From contig NC_067206.1 in assembly GCF_026262505.1 (NCBI RefSeq), forward strand, positions 32,751,896 through 32,815,895: DNA of 64,000 bases, written 5' to 3'. How positions within the stretch are numbered: position 1 is the first letter of the stretch; each line of letters starts with the position of its first letter. The notes below the pieces were generated by a model. That model saw only the letters and a program-made list of their open reading frames with translations. It made no database searches and was not told the origin of the DNA. Source of the stretch: Trichomonas vaginalis G3. Lineage: Eukaryota > Parabasalia > Trichomonadida > Trichomonadidae. This document shows, one piece after another, positions 8,877-19,421 of this stretch. The position numbers and the translations under genes were made by a program.

Positions 8877-9982
8877 ATGCAAGTCAGAAATATTCAGAAC
8901 ATAGCACCGAGTCTAACTGACAAGAGTATAAAGATATACTATGAACACGTTATGATGAAACCAACCAAAATTCAAGAAAGTCAGTATACTTATGAATATC
9001 CAAGACACTGGGTAGAGTATGTAGGAGGTGAGAAAGCTATTGAAATAAGACAAGTTAGAAGTATTCCAGCAGGAAGAACAATATTATTGAAGAACTTTAA
9101 TGTTTTGAGTATAATGATGAAACAAAGAAGCAAGATAGTTTTCCTGTTGCTGTGTATGTGAACCTAGACACAGGAGATGACATGAAAGTTTTTAACACAA
9201 AGCTTCAAACGGTAGTGAGAGAACAACTTACTGCGGAAGGACACCCATTACCTTCAGAAGTTACCATAGCATATAATTTTGAAACAAACTCAATAGATTT
9301 TAAAGTCATCTCTGCAAAGAAGTCAGGATTTACATTTAATGAAGCAGATGTATATTCGAATGAAAACTTCAAAGCTATTGCATGGTTAGATAATGACGAT
9401 TGCTTTAAGAAAATATTTAAATTCAGTGACTCAAAGATGTCAATAGATGACCTTCGTGGAATGTTACCATCGACGTTTACAGTGAAGGTTCAGCAGGATT
9501 GCTTACAAGATTGTCAATTGGTGGTATTTGGTCTCGTGAGAACATTGTTATAAAATCCAGTATAAGTGAATTTGCTGAAGAATCTATATTATGTCTTTCA
9601 AACTATATGTATTCGCCGCCGAAGCATTATAGTATAACAAACTTTGTCAGTAAGTTTAACATAAGACTTGTCGAACCTTCTTCAATGAAAGATGTTGTGC
9701 TACCTAAAGATGGAAAGGATGGACTCATTATTGAGATGATTTTAATTAGCATATTAAATGAGCTTGTTCTTGAAGGTCATTCATGATGAAATAACTGTTG
9801 TAGAAGATGTTAGCAATTGTTCAGACATTTTGAAGCGTATAGATGATATAAGAAATAAGTTAGATAGACCGCAAAGCGGTGAGGGCGAAGCCCGTGAGAA
9901 CGCTTACGTTTCATTGACTTTCTCCAGTAACGAGAACTTTTATGAGATAATATTGAAGAGAGATGATTTTAATATGGTGTAA
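8877..9982 (+). pseudogene. Polinton plus-strand gene block in pieces, possibly capsid-related (fossil)
   Basis: Four overlapping open pieces follow the packaging ATPase on the opposite strand. The first starts near 8877 and the last ends at 9982. The sequence is beta-rich and lacks recognisable motifs. Its place beside the ATPase is where Polinton capsid genes commonly lie, but I see no specific match to the double jelly-roll protein. It looks broken in a few places. Confidence 0.35.
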
Positions 9983-10031
9983 ATGGTGCTTGGCTGGCAG
10001 CTTTAGGCGCAATGGAACAAAGCATTAGCAT

Positions 10032-10268
10032 TTGGAGCAAAAGCACTTTGGAGCTTATGACGCAGTAAATAAAATGAGTGGAGGAAGGGTTTCAAAGACA
10101 TTAGATGCAAATAAAGGGAAGATTGGAGGCTGGGTTGCAAAGAAGTTAAGATTAAATAAAATAGGGCTCATAAATAAAGCATCCAATTTGGTTGCGACTG
10201 AGTCAGAAAATGCTTTAGGAAAGGACGACGAGTTTGCAAAACACGAAAAGACTTTAATGACCAGATGA
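10032..10268 (+). CDS. Small basic Polinton protein (78 aa)
   Basis: A Lys/Gly-rich small protein with a possible amphipathic helix (GGWVAKKLRLNKIGLINKAS). Such proteins in Polintons and adenoviruses can be minor virion or core components; here this is only analogy. It overlaps the next gene by 4 bases. Confidence 0.4.
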   Translation: MEQKHFGAYDAVNKMSGGRVSKTLDANKGKIGGWVAKKLRLNKIGLINKASNLVATESENALGKDDEFAKHEKTLMTR

Positions 10269-10510
10269 AAGGTGAAACAATGCATTTAAATAGATTCGAT
10301 GGAACTAAAGAAAATGTTTCTTCTCCACCAGTAGTTCTTCCGTATGGTCCCTATGGAATGTATGGAAACCCTTATGAACGACCATTTGACCCATTGACTG
10401 GTGGAAGTAACTGGTATCATTACGGACGAAGAAGAAAGACAGTCAAGTTGGAGACAGACGTGAAGAAAGCAACTAAAAAGAAACCAAGGAAGAGAGTTAT
10501 AAAGCAATGA
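10265..10510 (+). CDS. Small Pro/Tyr-rich protein with basic tail (81 aa)
   Basis: Residues 20-60 are Pro-Tyr-Gly rich (PPVVLPYGPYGMYGNPY), and the C-terminus is strongly basic (KKATKKKPRKRVIKQ), suggesting nucleic-acid binding. It overlaps the preceding gene and ends 10 bases before the last boundary palindrome, which may serve as its 3' end. Confidence 0.45.
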   Translation: MKGETMHLNRFDGTKENVSSPPVVLPYGPYGMYGNPYERPFDPLTGGSNWYHYGRRRKTVKLETDVKKATKKKPRKRVIKQ

Positions 10511-10519
10511 ATTCAACAA

Positions 10520-10580
10520 GGTTAGAAATGAGGTTAGATATCAGGTTAGATCTACCCTTCTACCCTAAATATATTTTTGT
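10520..10580. repeat. Palindromic boundary repeat, copy 4 (diverged)
   Basis: It reads GAAATGAGGTTAGATATCAGGTTAGATC then TACCCTAAATATATTTTTG, the same order as copies 2 and 3 but with an insertion in the palindrome. It is the rightmost copy in the window and closes the main gene block. Confidence 0.7.
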
Positions 10581-10642
10581 GCTATGTTTTCATACGTGTG
10601 AGGGTGGTGATATCATTAATTTTTAAGTTTATTTTTATATAA

Positions 10643-10963
10643 ATGACGAAAACTATTGAGATAACAAACTACAACGGTCATGAGTTCAAGAATTTGTTCT
10701 TCGTTCCTCGTGAAAATACATTCTATCAGATACGAGGGAGAAAGGGTAAAGTTAGTTTGAGCGTTTATGAAGGAATGAAGAATGGAAAGTTTATACAAGC
10801 ATACGATACAAACGGTAAACGTGTTTCATTAGCTTTGTCAAAACTTACTAACATTCATTTTGACAGTGATTTTGACCTATATGAAGAAGAAAGTGAGTCA
10901 GAAGATTATGAGCTGTTATGTGAAGCACAGCAATGGGAGGAGTTGCAATACTTTTGTAAGTGA
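10643..10963 (+). CDS. Small protein of unknown function (106 aa)
   Basis: Not recognised. The N-terminal two thirds look like a small beta domain (FKNLFFVPRENTFYQIRG, then FIQAYDTNGKRVSLALSKL), and the tail is very acidic (DLYEEESESEDYE). It is preceded by an AT-rich leader similar to those of the Polinton genes and follows the last boundary palindrome by about 60 bases, so it may be another cassette gene of the element. Confidence 0.5.
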   Translation: MTKTIEITNYNGHEFKNLFFVPRENTFYQIRGRKGKVSLSVYEGMKNGKFIQAYDTNGKRVSLALSKLTNIHFDSDFDLYEEESESEDYELLCEAQQWEELQYFCK

Positions 10964-11200
10964 GAACGTTTATTTTTACATTAATGAAGTCATTAGTGAA
11001 AACGTTAGTGAAGTGAAGTGGTTGGCGGCTTTGTAAATATTTAATGTTAAGTTAGTGTTGTCGTTTGTGTTGTAAAATATACGTTAATGGTTTTGTAAAT
11101 ATTTAAGGTTAAGTGGTGTACGGAGGCGCGCAGTGCCTCAGTACACGACTTAGCCATACTAACTAAATTTACGAAAACCGTTCGAAAATTGAATCAAAAA
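10964..11200. other. Gene-free stretch with GC-rich hairpin
   Basis: No coding signal. A hairpin GTGTAC-GGAGGC...GCCTC-GTACAC lies near 11115-11145 and stands out as GC-rich in AT-rich surroundings. Short direct repeats of TTTGTAAATATTTAA.GTTAAG precede it. The true right end of Polinton 1 may lie here. Confidence 0.4.
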
Positions 11201-11597
11201 TGAAAAGTAATACTTAAATGAGGAATTCTTTGAGATATTGGTCTTAGATTGAATGTAGCGTCATTCTTATATAGAATATATATTCATATCATCGGAAATA
11301 TGATAAAAAGCATATAATAAATGTCAAAAAAGTGAACAAATAAGCAAAGATATTTTTTAAAAAACAATGAAAAGTAATACTTAAATGAGGAATTCTTTGA
11401 GATATTGGTCTTAGATTGAATGTAGCGTCATTCTTATATAGAATATATATTCATATCATCGGAAATATGATAAAAAGCATATAATAAATGTCAAAAAAGT
11501 GAACAAATAAGCAAAGATATTTTTTAAAAAACAATGAAAAGTAATACTTAAATGAGGAATTCTTTGAGATATTGGTCTTAGATTGAATGTAGCGTCA
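11201..11597. repeat. 167-bp tandem repeat, about 2.4 copies
   Basis: Copies start at 11201, 11368 and 11535 (period 167), the last ending at GTAGCGTCA near 11597. The copies appear essentially identical. The array lies directly upstream of the host gene that begins at 11646. Confidence 0.9.
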
Positions 11598-11645
11598 CAA
11601 ATTTCACAAATATAATTTACTATACAATTTTATTCTTTTTTTAAA

Positions 11646-12351
11646 ATGGCTGACGACAGTCTGTATCAACTAACTCAACTAGTCAAGCATAATGATTATT
11701 CTTCGGATTCATTAAATCAAACTTTATCAATGCATAAGTACAATGACAGAAAGATCAATTGGATGCTTGAATTGGGATAAATTTTTCAAAAAAATCACAG
11801 TGACTGATGAAGTTCTTTTACATTTTTTAGCATCCGTTTTAAACATTGAAAAGATATCAGAATGTTTCAAGGATTCTATTTTTTATCACAATATTAATCT
11901 TGAAAAATTCAGTAATTTAACTGAAACAGAACAACAAACAATTTTAAATTCCTACAAAGCGGATAAATTTACATATTACATAATGTGCTCACAAATTGTA
12001 AAATCAAACTGGAACAATTTATCCCAACTTTAGTTAATATTGCAAATCAATATTTGCCATTTTTAGATGAAGAAAAGCAAATATATATATTTACTGAAAT
12101 AACTGGCAATTATCAAAATTTTGAAATTTCAGTTGCAAACTTGTTACTTTTTTATGAAAACAATGAAGAAAAATTAAGCAACTGTTTTAATTTAACATTG
12201 TTCCAGCAAATTTATTCCAAAAATGGAATCGAGCAAATGATATTTTTTGCTGCAAATACAATTTGTTGCAATAACACTTCTATCAATTTTTACAATCTCC
12301 TTGAAATTGAAGAAATGAATCCATTTGATTTTTTTTATTTCTCAATTCAAT
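11646..12351 (+). pseudogene. Host alpha-helical (HEAT/karyopherin-like?) gene, 5' part, split by Polinton 2
   Basis: ATG at 11646 opens MADDSLYQLTQLVKHND and changes frame near 11.75 kb and again near 12.0 kb, then reads in one frame to the insertion point (last codons S-I-Q). The composition is a chain of amphipathic helix pairs, reminiscent of karyopherin-beta/HEAT proteins: N-terminal helices, SQIVKSNW, then EKQIYIFTEI. The 12,030-base Polinton plus its 6-base duplication interrupts it, and the frame resumes in phase at 24382. The frame changes may be true decay or sequencing error. The family call is tentative; the disruption is clear. Confidence 0.5.
12346..12351. repeat. 6-bp target-site duplication of Polinton 2, left copy
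   Basis: TTCAAT immediately precedes the AGTAGTAGGATAGAAAG end of the element and recurs at 24382-24387 directly after the opposite end. A 6-bp duplication is the known hallmark of Polinton/Maverick insertion. Confidence 0.92.
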
Positions 12352-13100
12352 AGTAGTAGGATAGAAAGAGTTTAGTGACTTTTTTTGTTACATCTATATA
12401 TAGACGATGCATTAAAATATATTTATTAAAAAAATTAAAGTTATTTTTAAAATAATTTATTTTTTATCTTTTATAAAAGAAGCTATATATAGATGATGTC
12501 AGATATTCCGCGATTAATTAAACATTGTTTAAATCCTGAATGGGTTAAACTTCAATTTAAAAATGAAGATTGTGAATTATTAAATGAATATGAAAGCCAA
12601 AATAAGCTAATGAGGTATAAATATAATGATAAAGAATATTTAATTTCATGGAATCAATGGAGTCATAATCAAAGACCTCATAAACGAGAAGAAGAAATTG
12701 AAAATAATGAAATGGAAATCATTGATGACATTAAAGAGGATGGAATTCCTAAATTTTGTAGAAAAACCTTTAGAACTAAGTTAGGAGCATATAAACGTAG
12801 AGTATTAAATCCTGAATATCTTAAACATCAATTTAAAAAGGAAGACTGTGAATTATTAAACGCTAATGAATATGAAAATGCTAAATCAAAACTGAGATAT
12901 AAATATATTGGAAGTGATGAAAGGTGTAAAGATAAAGATAAGTTTATTCAGTTTCATATAATAACTGGCACACGTTAGGGATAAGAAAACATTTAGGAGA
13001 TTATGGTAAAAGTTCTGAATTCTTTAAATCTAGTATATACGAGAGAGTAAAAGAAATTAGAAATAATTATTTTCATGAATAAAAAATAAACTTTGAAAAT
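12352..13100. repeat. Polinton 2 left terminal inverted repeat (749 bp)
   Basis: It matches 23633-24381 in inverted orientation nearly base for base, starting AGTAGTAGG and ending at AACTTTGAAAAT. It contains a coding segment (12493 onward), so the gene is present twice in the element. The repeat is longer than usual for Polintons described elsewhere, where a few hundred bases are common. Confidence 0.92.
12493..13081 (+). CDS. Terminal-repeat-encoded protein, left copy
   Basis: It encodes the same protein as 23650-24240. Two repeats of about 75-80 residues each begin LNPEWVKLQFKNEDCELLN / LNPEYLKHQFKKEDCELLN and contain an aromatic W-x-x-W or RYKY core. Such short Cys/Trp modules resemble nucleic-acid-binding repeats, but the family is not recognised. 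The left copy is not identical to the right one. It belongs to a fossil element. Confidence 0.6.
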
Positions 13101-13110
13101 AAATTAGAAG

Positions 13111-13479
13111 CTAATGATTATTTGAATTTATGAAATCAATTATTTGATTCATTCTTTCTTCAATCTCTTCTATTCTTTTTGTTAAATCATCTATTTTCAT
13201 TAATGAGGTGATTCTTGATTGAGGAATAGATTTCAAACTAACCACTCCTTTTATTTTTGAAATTTTGAATCCATCAACTTTAAACATTTTATTCAATTTA
13301 CATGTTGTCAATTCTTCAAATAATTTTTTATTGTTAGCATAATAGTTATTAAATTCTTCAACAGATGAAAAAATTTTTATTTCAGTAATTGGTTTAACAA
13401 CGTTTATTTTTTGTTGAACATTTTCACTTTCATTTATTTCTTCCTCCTTTGTTTCATTTATTTTTAAAATCGGTTTCAT
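13111..13479 (-). CDS. Polinton 2 coiled-coil protein (122 aa)
   Basis: Not recognised. Residues 45-85 carry a compact helix/strand segment (EFNNYYANNKKLFEEL), and 88-120 form a strong coiled coil (IDDLTKRIEEIEERMNQIIDF). It lies just inside the left terminal repeat, divergent from the amphipathic-protein gene at 13546 with 67 bases between starts. Probably a virion or assembly accessory protein, by position only. Confidence 0.5.
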   Translation of the reverse strand: MKPILKINETKEEEINESENVQQKINVVKPITEIKIFSSVEEFNNYYANNKKLFEELTTCKLNKMFKVDGFKISKIKGVVSLKSIPQSRITSLMKIDDLTKRIEEIEERMNQIIDFINSNNH

Positions 13480-13545
13480 TTATTATAAAATAAAAATTAG
13501 AATATAAGTGATGAAATATATTTTTTAATTAATATTAAATCAGAA

Positions 13546-13779
13546 ATGGCGGCAGGATTCTTTAAAAAATTATGGGATGGAATTAAGAAAGCTGCGGGTT
13601 GGGTTTATAAAAAGGTTATTAAACCTGTTGCAAACTTTTTGGCACCAGTAGCGAAAACGGCAGGAACTATCATAGGTGGAGTATTAGGTACAAAAGCAGG
13701 TAATCCGGCAATGGGAGCACAAGCAGGTAACGCAATTGGTGGAATTGCTGAAGGAATACTTAATAAAATAGGGGGGTAG
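13546..13779 (+). CDS. Small amphipathic, Gly-rich protein, minor virion type (77 aa)
   Basis: The N-terminal half is a basic amphipathic helix (GFFKKLWDGIKKAAGWVYKK), and the C-terminal half a Gly/Ala-rich hydrophobic helix with AGNAxGG repeats (GTIIGGVLGTKAGN). This profile resembles membrane-active minor capsid peptides such as adenovirus pVI/pX-like proteins and phage membrane-penetrating proteins. A diverged mirror copy begins at 14022 on the other strand. The role in membrane penetration is analogy. Confidence 0.5.
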   Translation: MAAGFFKKLWDGIKKAAGWVYKKVIKPVANFLAPVAKTAGTIIGGVLGTKAGNPAMGAQAGNAIGGIAEGILNKIGG

Positions 13780-13809
13780 ATAGTGGAAAAATAAATAAAT
13801 ATTATTTTT

Positions 13810-14022
13810 ATCTTAGTATTGGTTGTAGTCTTTGATAAACTTTTTCTCCTTTATTTAAAATTTCTCTTATTGGGGCAGCTTTTGGTGTTATTGATTCAGC
13901 AACGTCACTAATTGCTTCTTTATTCTTAAATATCCAATTTGTCCTTTCTTCATTGTTTCCCAAACTTTATGCGCTCCTCTTTTTACTTTATCCCACAGTT
14001 TCTTAAAGAATCCTGCAGCCAT
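13810..14022 (-). pseudogene. Mirror copy of the small amphipathic protein (fossil)
   Basis: The minus strand from 14022 opens with the same seven residues, MAAGFFK, followed by a KLWDKVK stretch related to the plus-strand protein at 13546, then diverges. The two genes face each other, an inverted duplication. This copy looks broken. Confidence 0.5.
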
Positions 14023-14095
14023 AGTTGATTATTTCATTTAAAATTAAAATTCATTTTCATCTTTTAATTTTGATTGATTTTTTATTTAATAAAAA

Positions 14096-15731
14096 TGACG
14101 ACTAACTATTTGGTGCCAAACACTAAACCGATTAATGGAAATGTGTTTCATTCATTCGAAAAGATAAATGAAATTTCGCAAAGAATGATGGAAGAAGATA
14201 TTATAGAGAACTTGAAAGTTCATCTATGACTCTGATGCTCCATATTTTGATGATAAACAAACTCATTTAAGAATTACAAATCCGGCTCATGATGTGAACC
14301 AATTAGGTGACACATATATTAAACGCAAAGTTAAAGCAACTCTAGTTTCAAATAAAGCTTTCACATGTGATGCCGCTTTTAAATGCATGCGTTTATTCGT
14401 TGGTTACAAATCATCAAATCAAGCTTTAAACAATTAGAAGTAGAAACCGAAAGAGGTGATGCCGGTTATCTTCAGATGGATTGTGCCCGTGAATCTTCGC
14501 ATTTGCAACATATAAACCAAAATCAGAAAGGAAAGTTAAAAAGTTTGTTCATTCGTTATATAATAATGTTCAAAAATATGATAACTCAGTATGTGGTAAA
14601 TATATTGACCCTTCAGAAGTTTTCAAGAAAGCAAATGAAGAAGTTGATGTCACTTTGATATGATGATTATTCCGGTAAATGATTTGTTAGCATTTCAGGC
14701 ATTCGATGATTATCCTAAATCATTTGGTGAAAATCATTCTTAAATATTATGTTTTCAGGGATACTTTAGTATTTTGTCAGGTTGACCGTTAAGAGTTGCT
14801 GATTTACAAAATTACGTTTATGAAAAGATAACTGATGAAAATTATGAAAAGATTATGAATCATGTTTATAAATATGATCGCAAATTCCAACAAATCGGAC
14901 TTCCTGCCAAATTAATTACAAGCTTAGCCGCTACATCTGCTGACGCAACAGTTGATAGCGTTATTATTTCATGCACAAAGATGGAAGTTTTAGAGGATAA
15001 ATGTATTACACCAGGATACGGTTTAATTGAAGAATCAGTTAAAGCAATACCACGTTTATTTAGTAAGGAAGATCCATTCATGATTCCAGCTCAACATATT
15101 GACGTTCGTTCACTAAATGGAGGTTGCATCACTCCTGAAGGTATCAGCTCAGATTTCTCATACGCTCTTCATAATGTTACAGATGTTGTGTTAGCATTTC
15201 CGAAGAATGCAATGCAAAGAACGGTTTTAGAAAATCCAATGCTTCGAGGTCTTCAGGTCACTATAGATTCCAGAAACTTCCCCGATCAAGCGATGACCAC
15301 AGTGGGCGACATATTCTTTACACGCATGCTTCAAGCTTCTGATTTAGATGGAGTGATGAATGCACGGAAGAATACGAGGACTCATTAACTAGACCACTGA
15401 ATGATGATAATGGCACGCCATTAGCTAGAACATGGAAAGACAAACTTCATTCTTATGCACTATTCCAGTTCAACGTGATGGAGCGGGTATATTCTTTGAT
15501 GGATTAGAAACTTTCAACTCACAAGTTACAGTACAAGTGAAAGCTTATCCAATCATTCAGGGTGAAAATGACACTTACTGTTCAAAAGTGACAAATCCTC
15601 CTCAGGTTTGGTTTACTAGGACTACGTATTGGACATGGACACCGGATGAAGGTTTGAAATATCATCCAACAGGTACACCACCACAGTATAGAAGTTCATA
15701 TGATGAAATATTGATGAATAGAAATGTTTAA
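14096..15731 (+). pseudogene. Major-capsid-like gene remnant (fossil)
   Basis: A series of open pieces lies on one strand. The last ones contain beta-rich stretches such as SFLCTIPVQRDGAGIFFDG and VQVKAYPIIQGENDTYC, and the middle ones LRGLQVTIDSRNFPDQ. Size, strand bias, beta content and position beside the packaging ATPase remnant fit the double jelly-roll major capsid protein of Polintons. The assignment is by context and general character, not by a diagnostic motif. It has several breaks. Confidence 0.5.
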
Positions 15732-15753
15732 AATTATAAATTTTTTTGATTAA

Positions 15754-16575
15754 ATGGATTTAAATTCATCCACTCCTTATGAAGAATTAGCAGGAGTATA
15801 TAATACATACGTAGATGATATGATTAATGAAGCATTGAGTGATAATAGAAATGCTCTATCTAAGGAAAAATTAATGAAAATTCCATATTCTGAATGTTAC
15901 TTAAATTCAATCACTGCAGCAATTGGTAAACAAATAAAGGTAAAACATTAACGATATTAAAACAAATTATCATTATTGCTAACACTTCCCCCCATTCACA
16001 TGTGTTAATTTATATCAACCGTTCAGGTTCACCTTCAGATGATACATTTGAATCTTTAAAGCATTTAATCAAAATTCCAATTATTTATTTATCACAAGAA
16101 GAAGCAGAAGATTATTTTAAAAAACTTTTTAATGTATAAAGAATTATATAATACAATCAAGAAGCAAGGATTAGAGGATAAATTATTGATAAACAACGGA
16201 TGAATTATTTGAAACACTTTCTATTTCAAATTTTGATAGAATTTTTGCATTCACTAATTTTTCTAGATGATGCGTGAAATCAAAACTAATAACAAATGAG
16301 AAATCATATTTAATCAGTTATTAACTCAATGTCGACACATTCAGTGTTCATTCTTCATGGCTGTTCAATACTTCAAAGCATTAAGCACAAACATTAAATC
16401 AAATCTATCAACACTTTTCATTTTCAGTGGGTTTAGTCGTCAACAGTTGAACGTTATGCTTTATCAAGTGAATTTACCAATGAGCATTAATGAACTTTAC
16501 ACACAATATCAGCAATTAGGTGAACATGGAAAAATAATAGTTGATTTAAATAAAGGAGGTGTTAAATTTGATTAA
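15754..16575 (+). pseudogene. Packaging ATPase remnant (fossil)
   Basis: The final open piece (16357-16575) has TNIKSNLSTLFIFSGFSRQQ, matching the ALNIKRLITDFVIFQGFSRY segment at the end of the packaging ATPase in Polinton 1. The first piece (15754-15951) is less certain. Position after the capsid-like region agrees. It is broken, with a few breaks. Confidence 0.55.
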
Positions 16576-16689
16576 CTTTTTATAATTAATTTTTATTTTT
16601 TATTTATAATTAAACATGACAGAAATAGCAAATCTTCTACAGGTTCCATTAAACAAGGGACAAACAAAAAGGGTGCATATAATAGAACT

Positions 16690-17241
16690 ATGAAAGTTCC
16701 AGACGGAATGAAAGAATTAGTTCATATTGTTGCCGGTCTTCAAAAGGATGTTAAACAAATGAGAAATGTTTTAACATTACCAGAAGCTCAAGCATATGCC
16801 AAACGTCATGGTCCAAATTGGGAAGCACATGAAGCAGACATTACGGGTCCAAATGGAAAACCTGATGGTATAAATGAAGTTTTCGTTACTGATGGTCAAG
16901 GTAATATTAAAGTCATAAATGGGTATAAATTAACTATATCTGATTATCCTAAACGTAAAGCATATAATGAATGTTATCCTATGCAATTTGATGAAAATGG
17001 AAAAGCTGTTAAACAATACATTGGAGAAGGTGAACATGGTCCAATTAATTCATACCGTCATAATCCATATTCTTATTTCAATGAAGAATTAAACGCTATT
17101 GAAGAGGACCGGATGGAATTACCACGATATGTTAATCAGTTTGATGGTCAATATGCATATTTGAGACCTGAAATTCAGCTAAGAAATTCTTTTAAAGTTG
17201 CTTTATTCGATCCAGTGTTCAATGACAGAAAGAAGCAATGA
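16690..17241 (+). CDS. Polinton 2 structural-type protein (183 aa open piece)
   Basis: Not recognised by family. It has an N-terminal helix ([20 protein letters not shown]), a Gly/Asn-rich middle ([18 protein letters not shown]) and an aromatic C-terminal half. Its context between ATPase and small basic genes suggests a minor capsid or assembly protein. An AT-rich leader ends just before 16617. Confidence 0.45.
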   Translation: MKVPDGMKELVHIVAGLQKDVKQMRNVLTLPEAQAYAKRHGPNWEAHEADITGPNGKPDGINEVFVTDGQGNIKVINGYKLTISDYPKRKAYNECYPMQFDENGKAVKQYIGEGEHGPINSYRHNPYSYFNEELNAIEEDRMELPRYVNQFDGQYAYLRPEIQLRNSFKVALFDPVFNDRKKQ

Positions 17242-17513
17242 AAGCAGAATTTAAACCAATTCAAGTGGCAAGAATTTCTTCATCTTCACTTTCAGAAGCG
17301 TTCAAGGAATTGATAAAGAAACCACTTTATTCTCAACAAGGTTATAACTTTGATTTAATTAAAGAAAGTGATAGACGTAAATTAGAAAAATCAGATGGTT
17401 TTAAGAATGCATGTAATGAAATGATTAAAGATATTGTAAATGATAAAATAAGACTGGAAGAAACTCAAAGCAATATCAATAACATAATTGGTGCAGTTAC
17501 AAAGAAAGTATAA
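17238..17513 (+). CDS. Polinton 2 small helical protein (91 aa)
   Basis: It overlaps the preceding gene by 4 bases. It is helical and charged ([37 protein letters not shown]), with no recognised family. The overlap suggests co-expression with the upstream gene. Confidence 0.45.
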   Translation: MKAEFKPIQVARISSSSLSEAFKELIKKPLYSQQGYNFDLIKESDRRKLEKSDGFKNACNEMIKDIVNDKIRLEETQSNINNIIGAVTKKV

Positions 17514-17596
17514 GCAAACAATGATGAACCTTGGGATATTACCGTAACACTAAATAAAACTTTAAATATATTTTTCTTTTTTTATTCAATTATAAA

Positions 17597-17935
17597 TGAG
17601 AAGACGTTTCACAAGTCAAAAGAACACTAACGCAAAAGCAGAGATTACGGTTGGTATATAACGTAAATGATGATAAATCACGAATTATTCAAAATGTTAA
17701 AGTTAATGTTAGCCCTGAATTAACAAGGTCAGCAACTCAACCAAATTTATTAACTCGTGACTTACCGAAAAAGGAGGAGGAGCAAAATAAAGAAGATGAA
17801 GACCCAATCATTTTATCTGAACCCGGTAAAGAACCCGTTGAAATCCCCACATATCCAACATACCCCCACCTCTTTCATCAAACATCGAGAACCCAGGAAT
17901 CTACGATTACAGTCGCAATGCGCCATATAAAATAG
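17597..17935 (+). CDS. Polinton 2 Pro/Glu-rich small protein (open piece)
   Basis: The sequence is a disordered-looking, charged stretch (DLPKKEEEQNKEDEDP) followed by a Pro-Thr-Tyr tract (EIPTYPTYPHLF) near 17840-17870. Pro-Tyr motifs recruit host trafficking factors in some viruses; here that is only a resemblance. Not otherwise recognised. Confidence 0.3.
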
Positions 17936-17952
17936 ACATTAATTCTGAATTA

Positions 17953-18216
17953 ATGAAAATTTACCGTGATATAATAATTAATAATTATGATTCAATAATA
18001 AATTTAATTGACCAATACCGGTTTAATTATTTACCTTATGAATCATTAATTCACATTATCGCCATTCTTTGTGATGTTCAAGATTCAGACGTGAAGATTC
18101 AATTTTTCATAGATGATGAGGTTTCATGCTGCGAACAGTTGCAAAATAAATCCTATAAAGGATATATAGCACAATTAAGATATCAAAGAACGGAACAACA
18201 ACTGAACTTCATTTAA
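17953..18216 (+). CDS. Polinton 2 small protein (87 aa)
   Basis: Not recognised. It has an N-terminal helical pair (DIIINNYDSIINLIDQYRF), a short hydrophobic segment IIAILCDV, then acidic and Cys-containing sequence (DDEVSCCEQL). It is preceded by 17 bases after the Pro/Glu-rich piece. Confidence 0.35.
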   Translation: MKIYRDIIINNYDSIINLIDQYRFNYLPYESLIHIIAILCDVQDSDVKIQFFIDDEVSCCEQLQNKSYKGYIAQLRYQRTEQQLNFI

Positions 18217-18786
18217 CATATAATTGATATTTATAATAAAATAGTTGATGAATATAAAATATCACTTGAAAAATTCTTTGTTAAGCCATTTAATATTCAA
18301 AGCATTAACATTATTGAATAATAATCCTTTGAATCATAATCAATAATAATTGACCTTTCACCAGTTTCTATCGTTTGTTTATTTCTTTTTGTTCCCACTA
18401 TCCGGATCGGTTCATTGTAATTGTTTTTGTTATTGTATCAGCTTTATCTTTAACTTCAATCTTTTTTCCATCAGGATATTTAAACCAAAATTCCAAAAAT
18501 TCGATATTGTCAATCTGTTCATATTTTAATCTATCAATTACATTTTTAATACATCTGAAAATCTTATGAAATGGTCATTATATGGGTTTGATTGAACTAA
18601 ATTTGAATGAAGTGAAATATAACCCGATGATGAATATGACATTGACTCATATTTTCTGAAAACACTAAAATTTATAACATGAATGAATTTCTTATTCGTT
18701 GAATTTATGAATTCTTGAGGTAATTTATTCTAGTTTTATTTATCACTGGAAAAAACGCTTTACCATATTTTTAATCGTAATAAAAA
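18217..18786. other. Non-coding or decayed stretch inside Polinton 2
   Basis: I see only short open pieces on either strand and no recognisable motif. A minus-strand stretch around 18350-18520 has coding-like composition (Lys/Glu/Thr-rich) but cannot be named. Confidence 0.3.
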
Positions 18787-19421
18787 ATGTCAATTATCAA
18801 TATTATTTCGAATAATAACTGTGAATTAAATTTAACAGTTAGCGGAATTTATAATGTTACTCTCGTTTCTGTGAGTGGTAAATTAATCCCATTCTTTTAG
18901 ACCCTTCAGATTATATATCATTTATTAAAGATGACCATGAAAAACGTGATGATATGATAAAATAATGTGATAACGAAATGGGATATTAACACGATTTTAA
19001 GTTATTTAAATGAAATCATTTATCGTATGGTATGAAGAAAATTTTAAATCAAAACCCGATAAACTTTTTGAACTTGATGAAATAAATAACCTTATTAAAT
19101 TTCCGCTGAAAATTAAATTTTGTACTCCTCATCTTCGTTCATTGTTGGGAATATTAAATTTTGAAAAAAGATGTTGGGGATGTTTTGTATTCTGACACTG
19201 GTTCCAATTTCATTTTAATCAAATGTGATAAAGTTAATACCCCAATGAGATTTTCACATCAAACATTAGACCCTAACTCTTACCCATCAATACAAAACAT
19301 TTTATCCATCAACTTAAACATATTTTCTTTATCATATCCGTTTCAATTATCCGGGAATTCATTTATTCTTCATTCAAAAGATTTATCAAATATTAAATTT
19401 AGAATAACCGACCTCTATTGA
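18787..19421 (+). pseudogene. Fibre-neighbour gene remnant shared with Polinton 1 (fossil)
   Basis: The last open piece (19161-19421) carries HSKDLSNIKFRITDLY, matching the NLKDMQFRLVDFQ segment of the 6366-6740 gene of Polinton 1. As there, it lies beside the fibre gene. It is broken, with a few breaks. Confidence 0.45.

Larger units (their letters stand above)
1..10580. mobile_element. Polinton/Maverick fossil 1 (partial, runs off left edge)
   Basis: The block contains a retroviral-type integrase remnant, an A32/FtsK-HerA-like packaging ATPase, a long phage-fibre-like protein and a series of small genes on both strands. This set is characteristic of Polintons/Mavericks of trichomonads. The left end is outside the window. 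The right limit is uncertain and is placed here at the last copy of the element's recurring palindrome near 10.57 kb. The gene at 10643 may still belong to it. No protein-primed DNA polymerase is visible in this part. Several genes look whole and others are in pieces, with perhaps five or more breaks overall. The family assignment is firm; the boundary is not. Confidence 0.8.
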
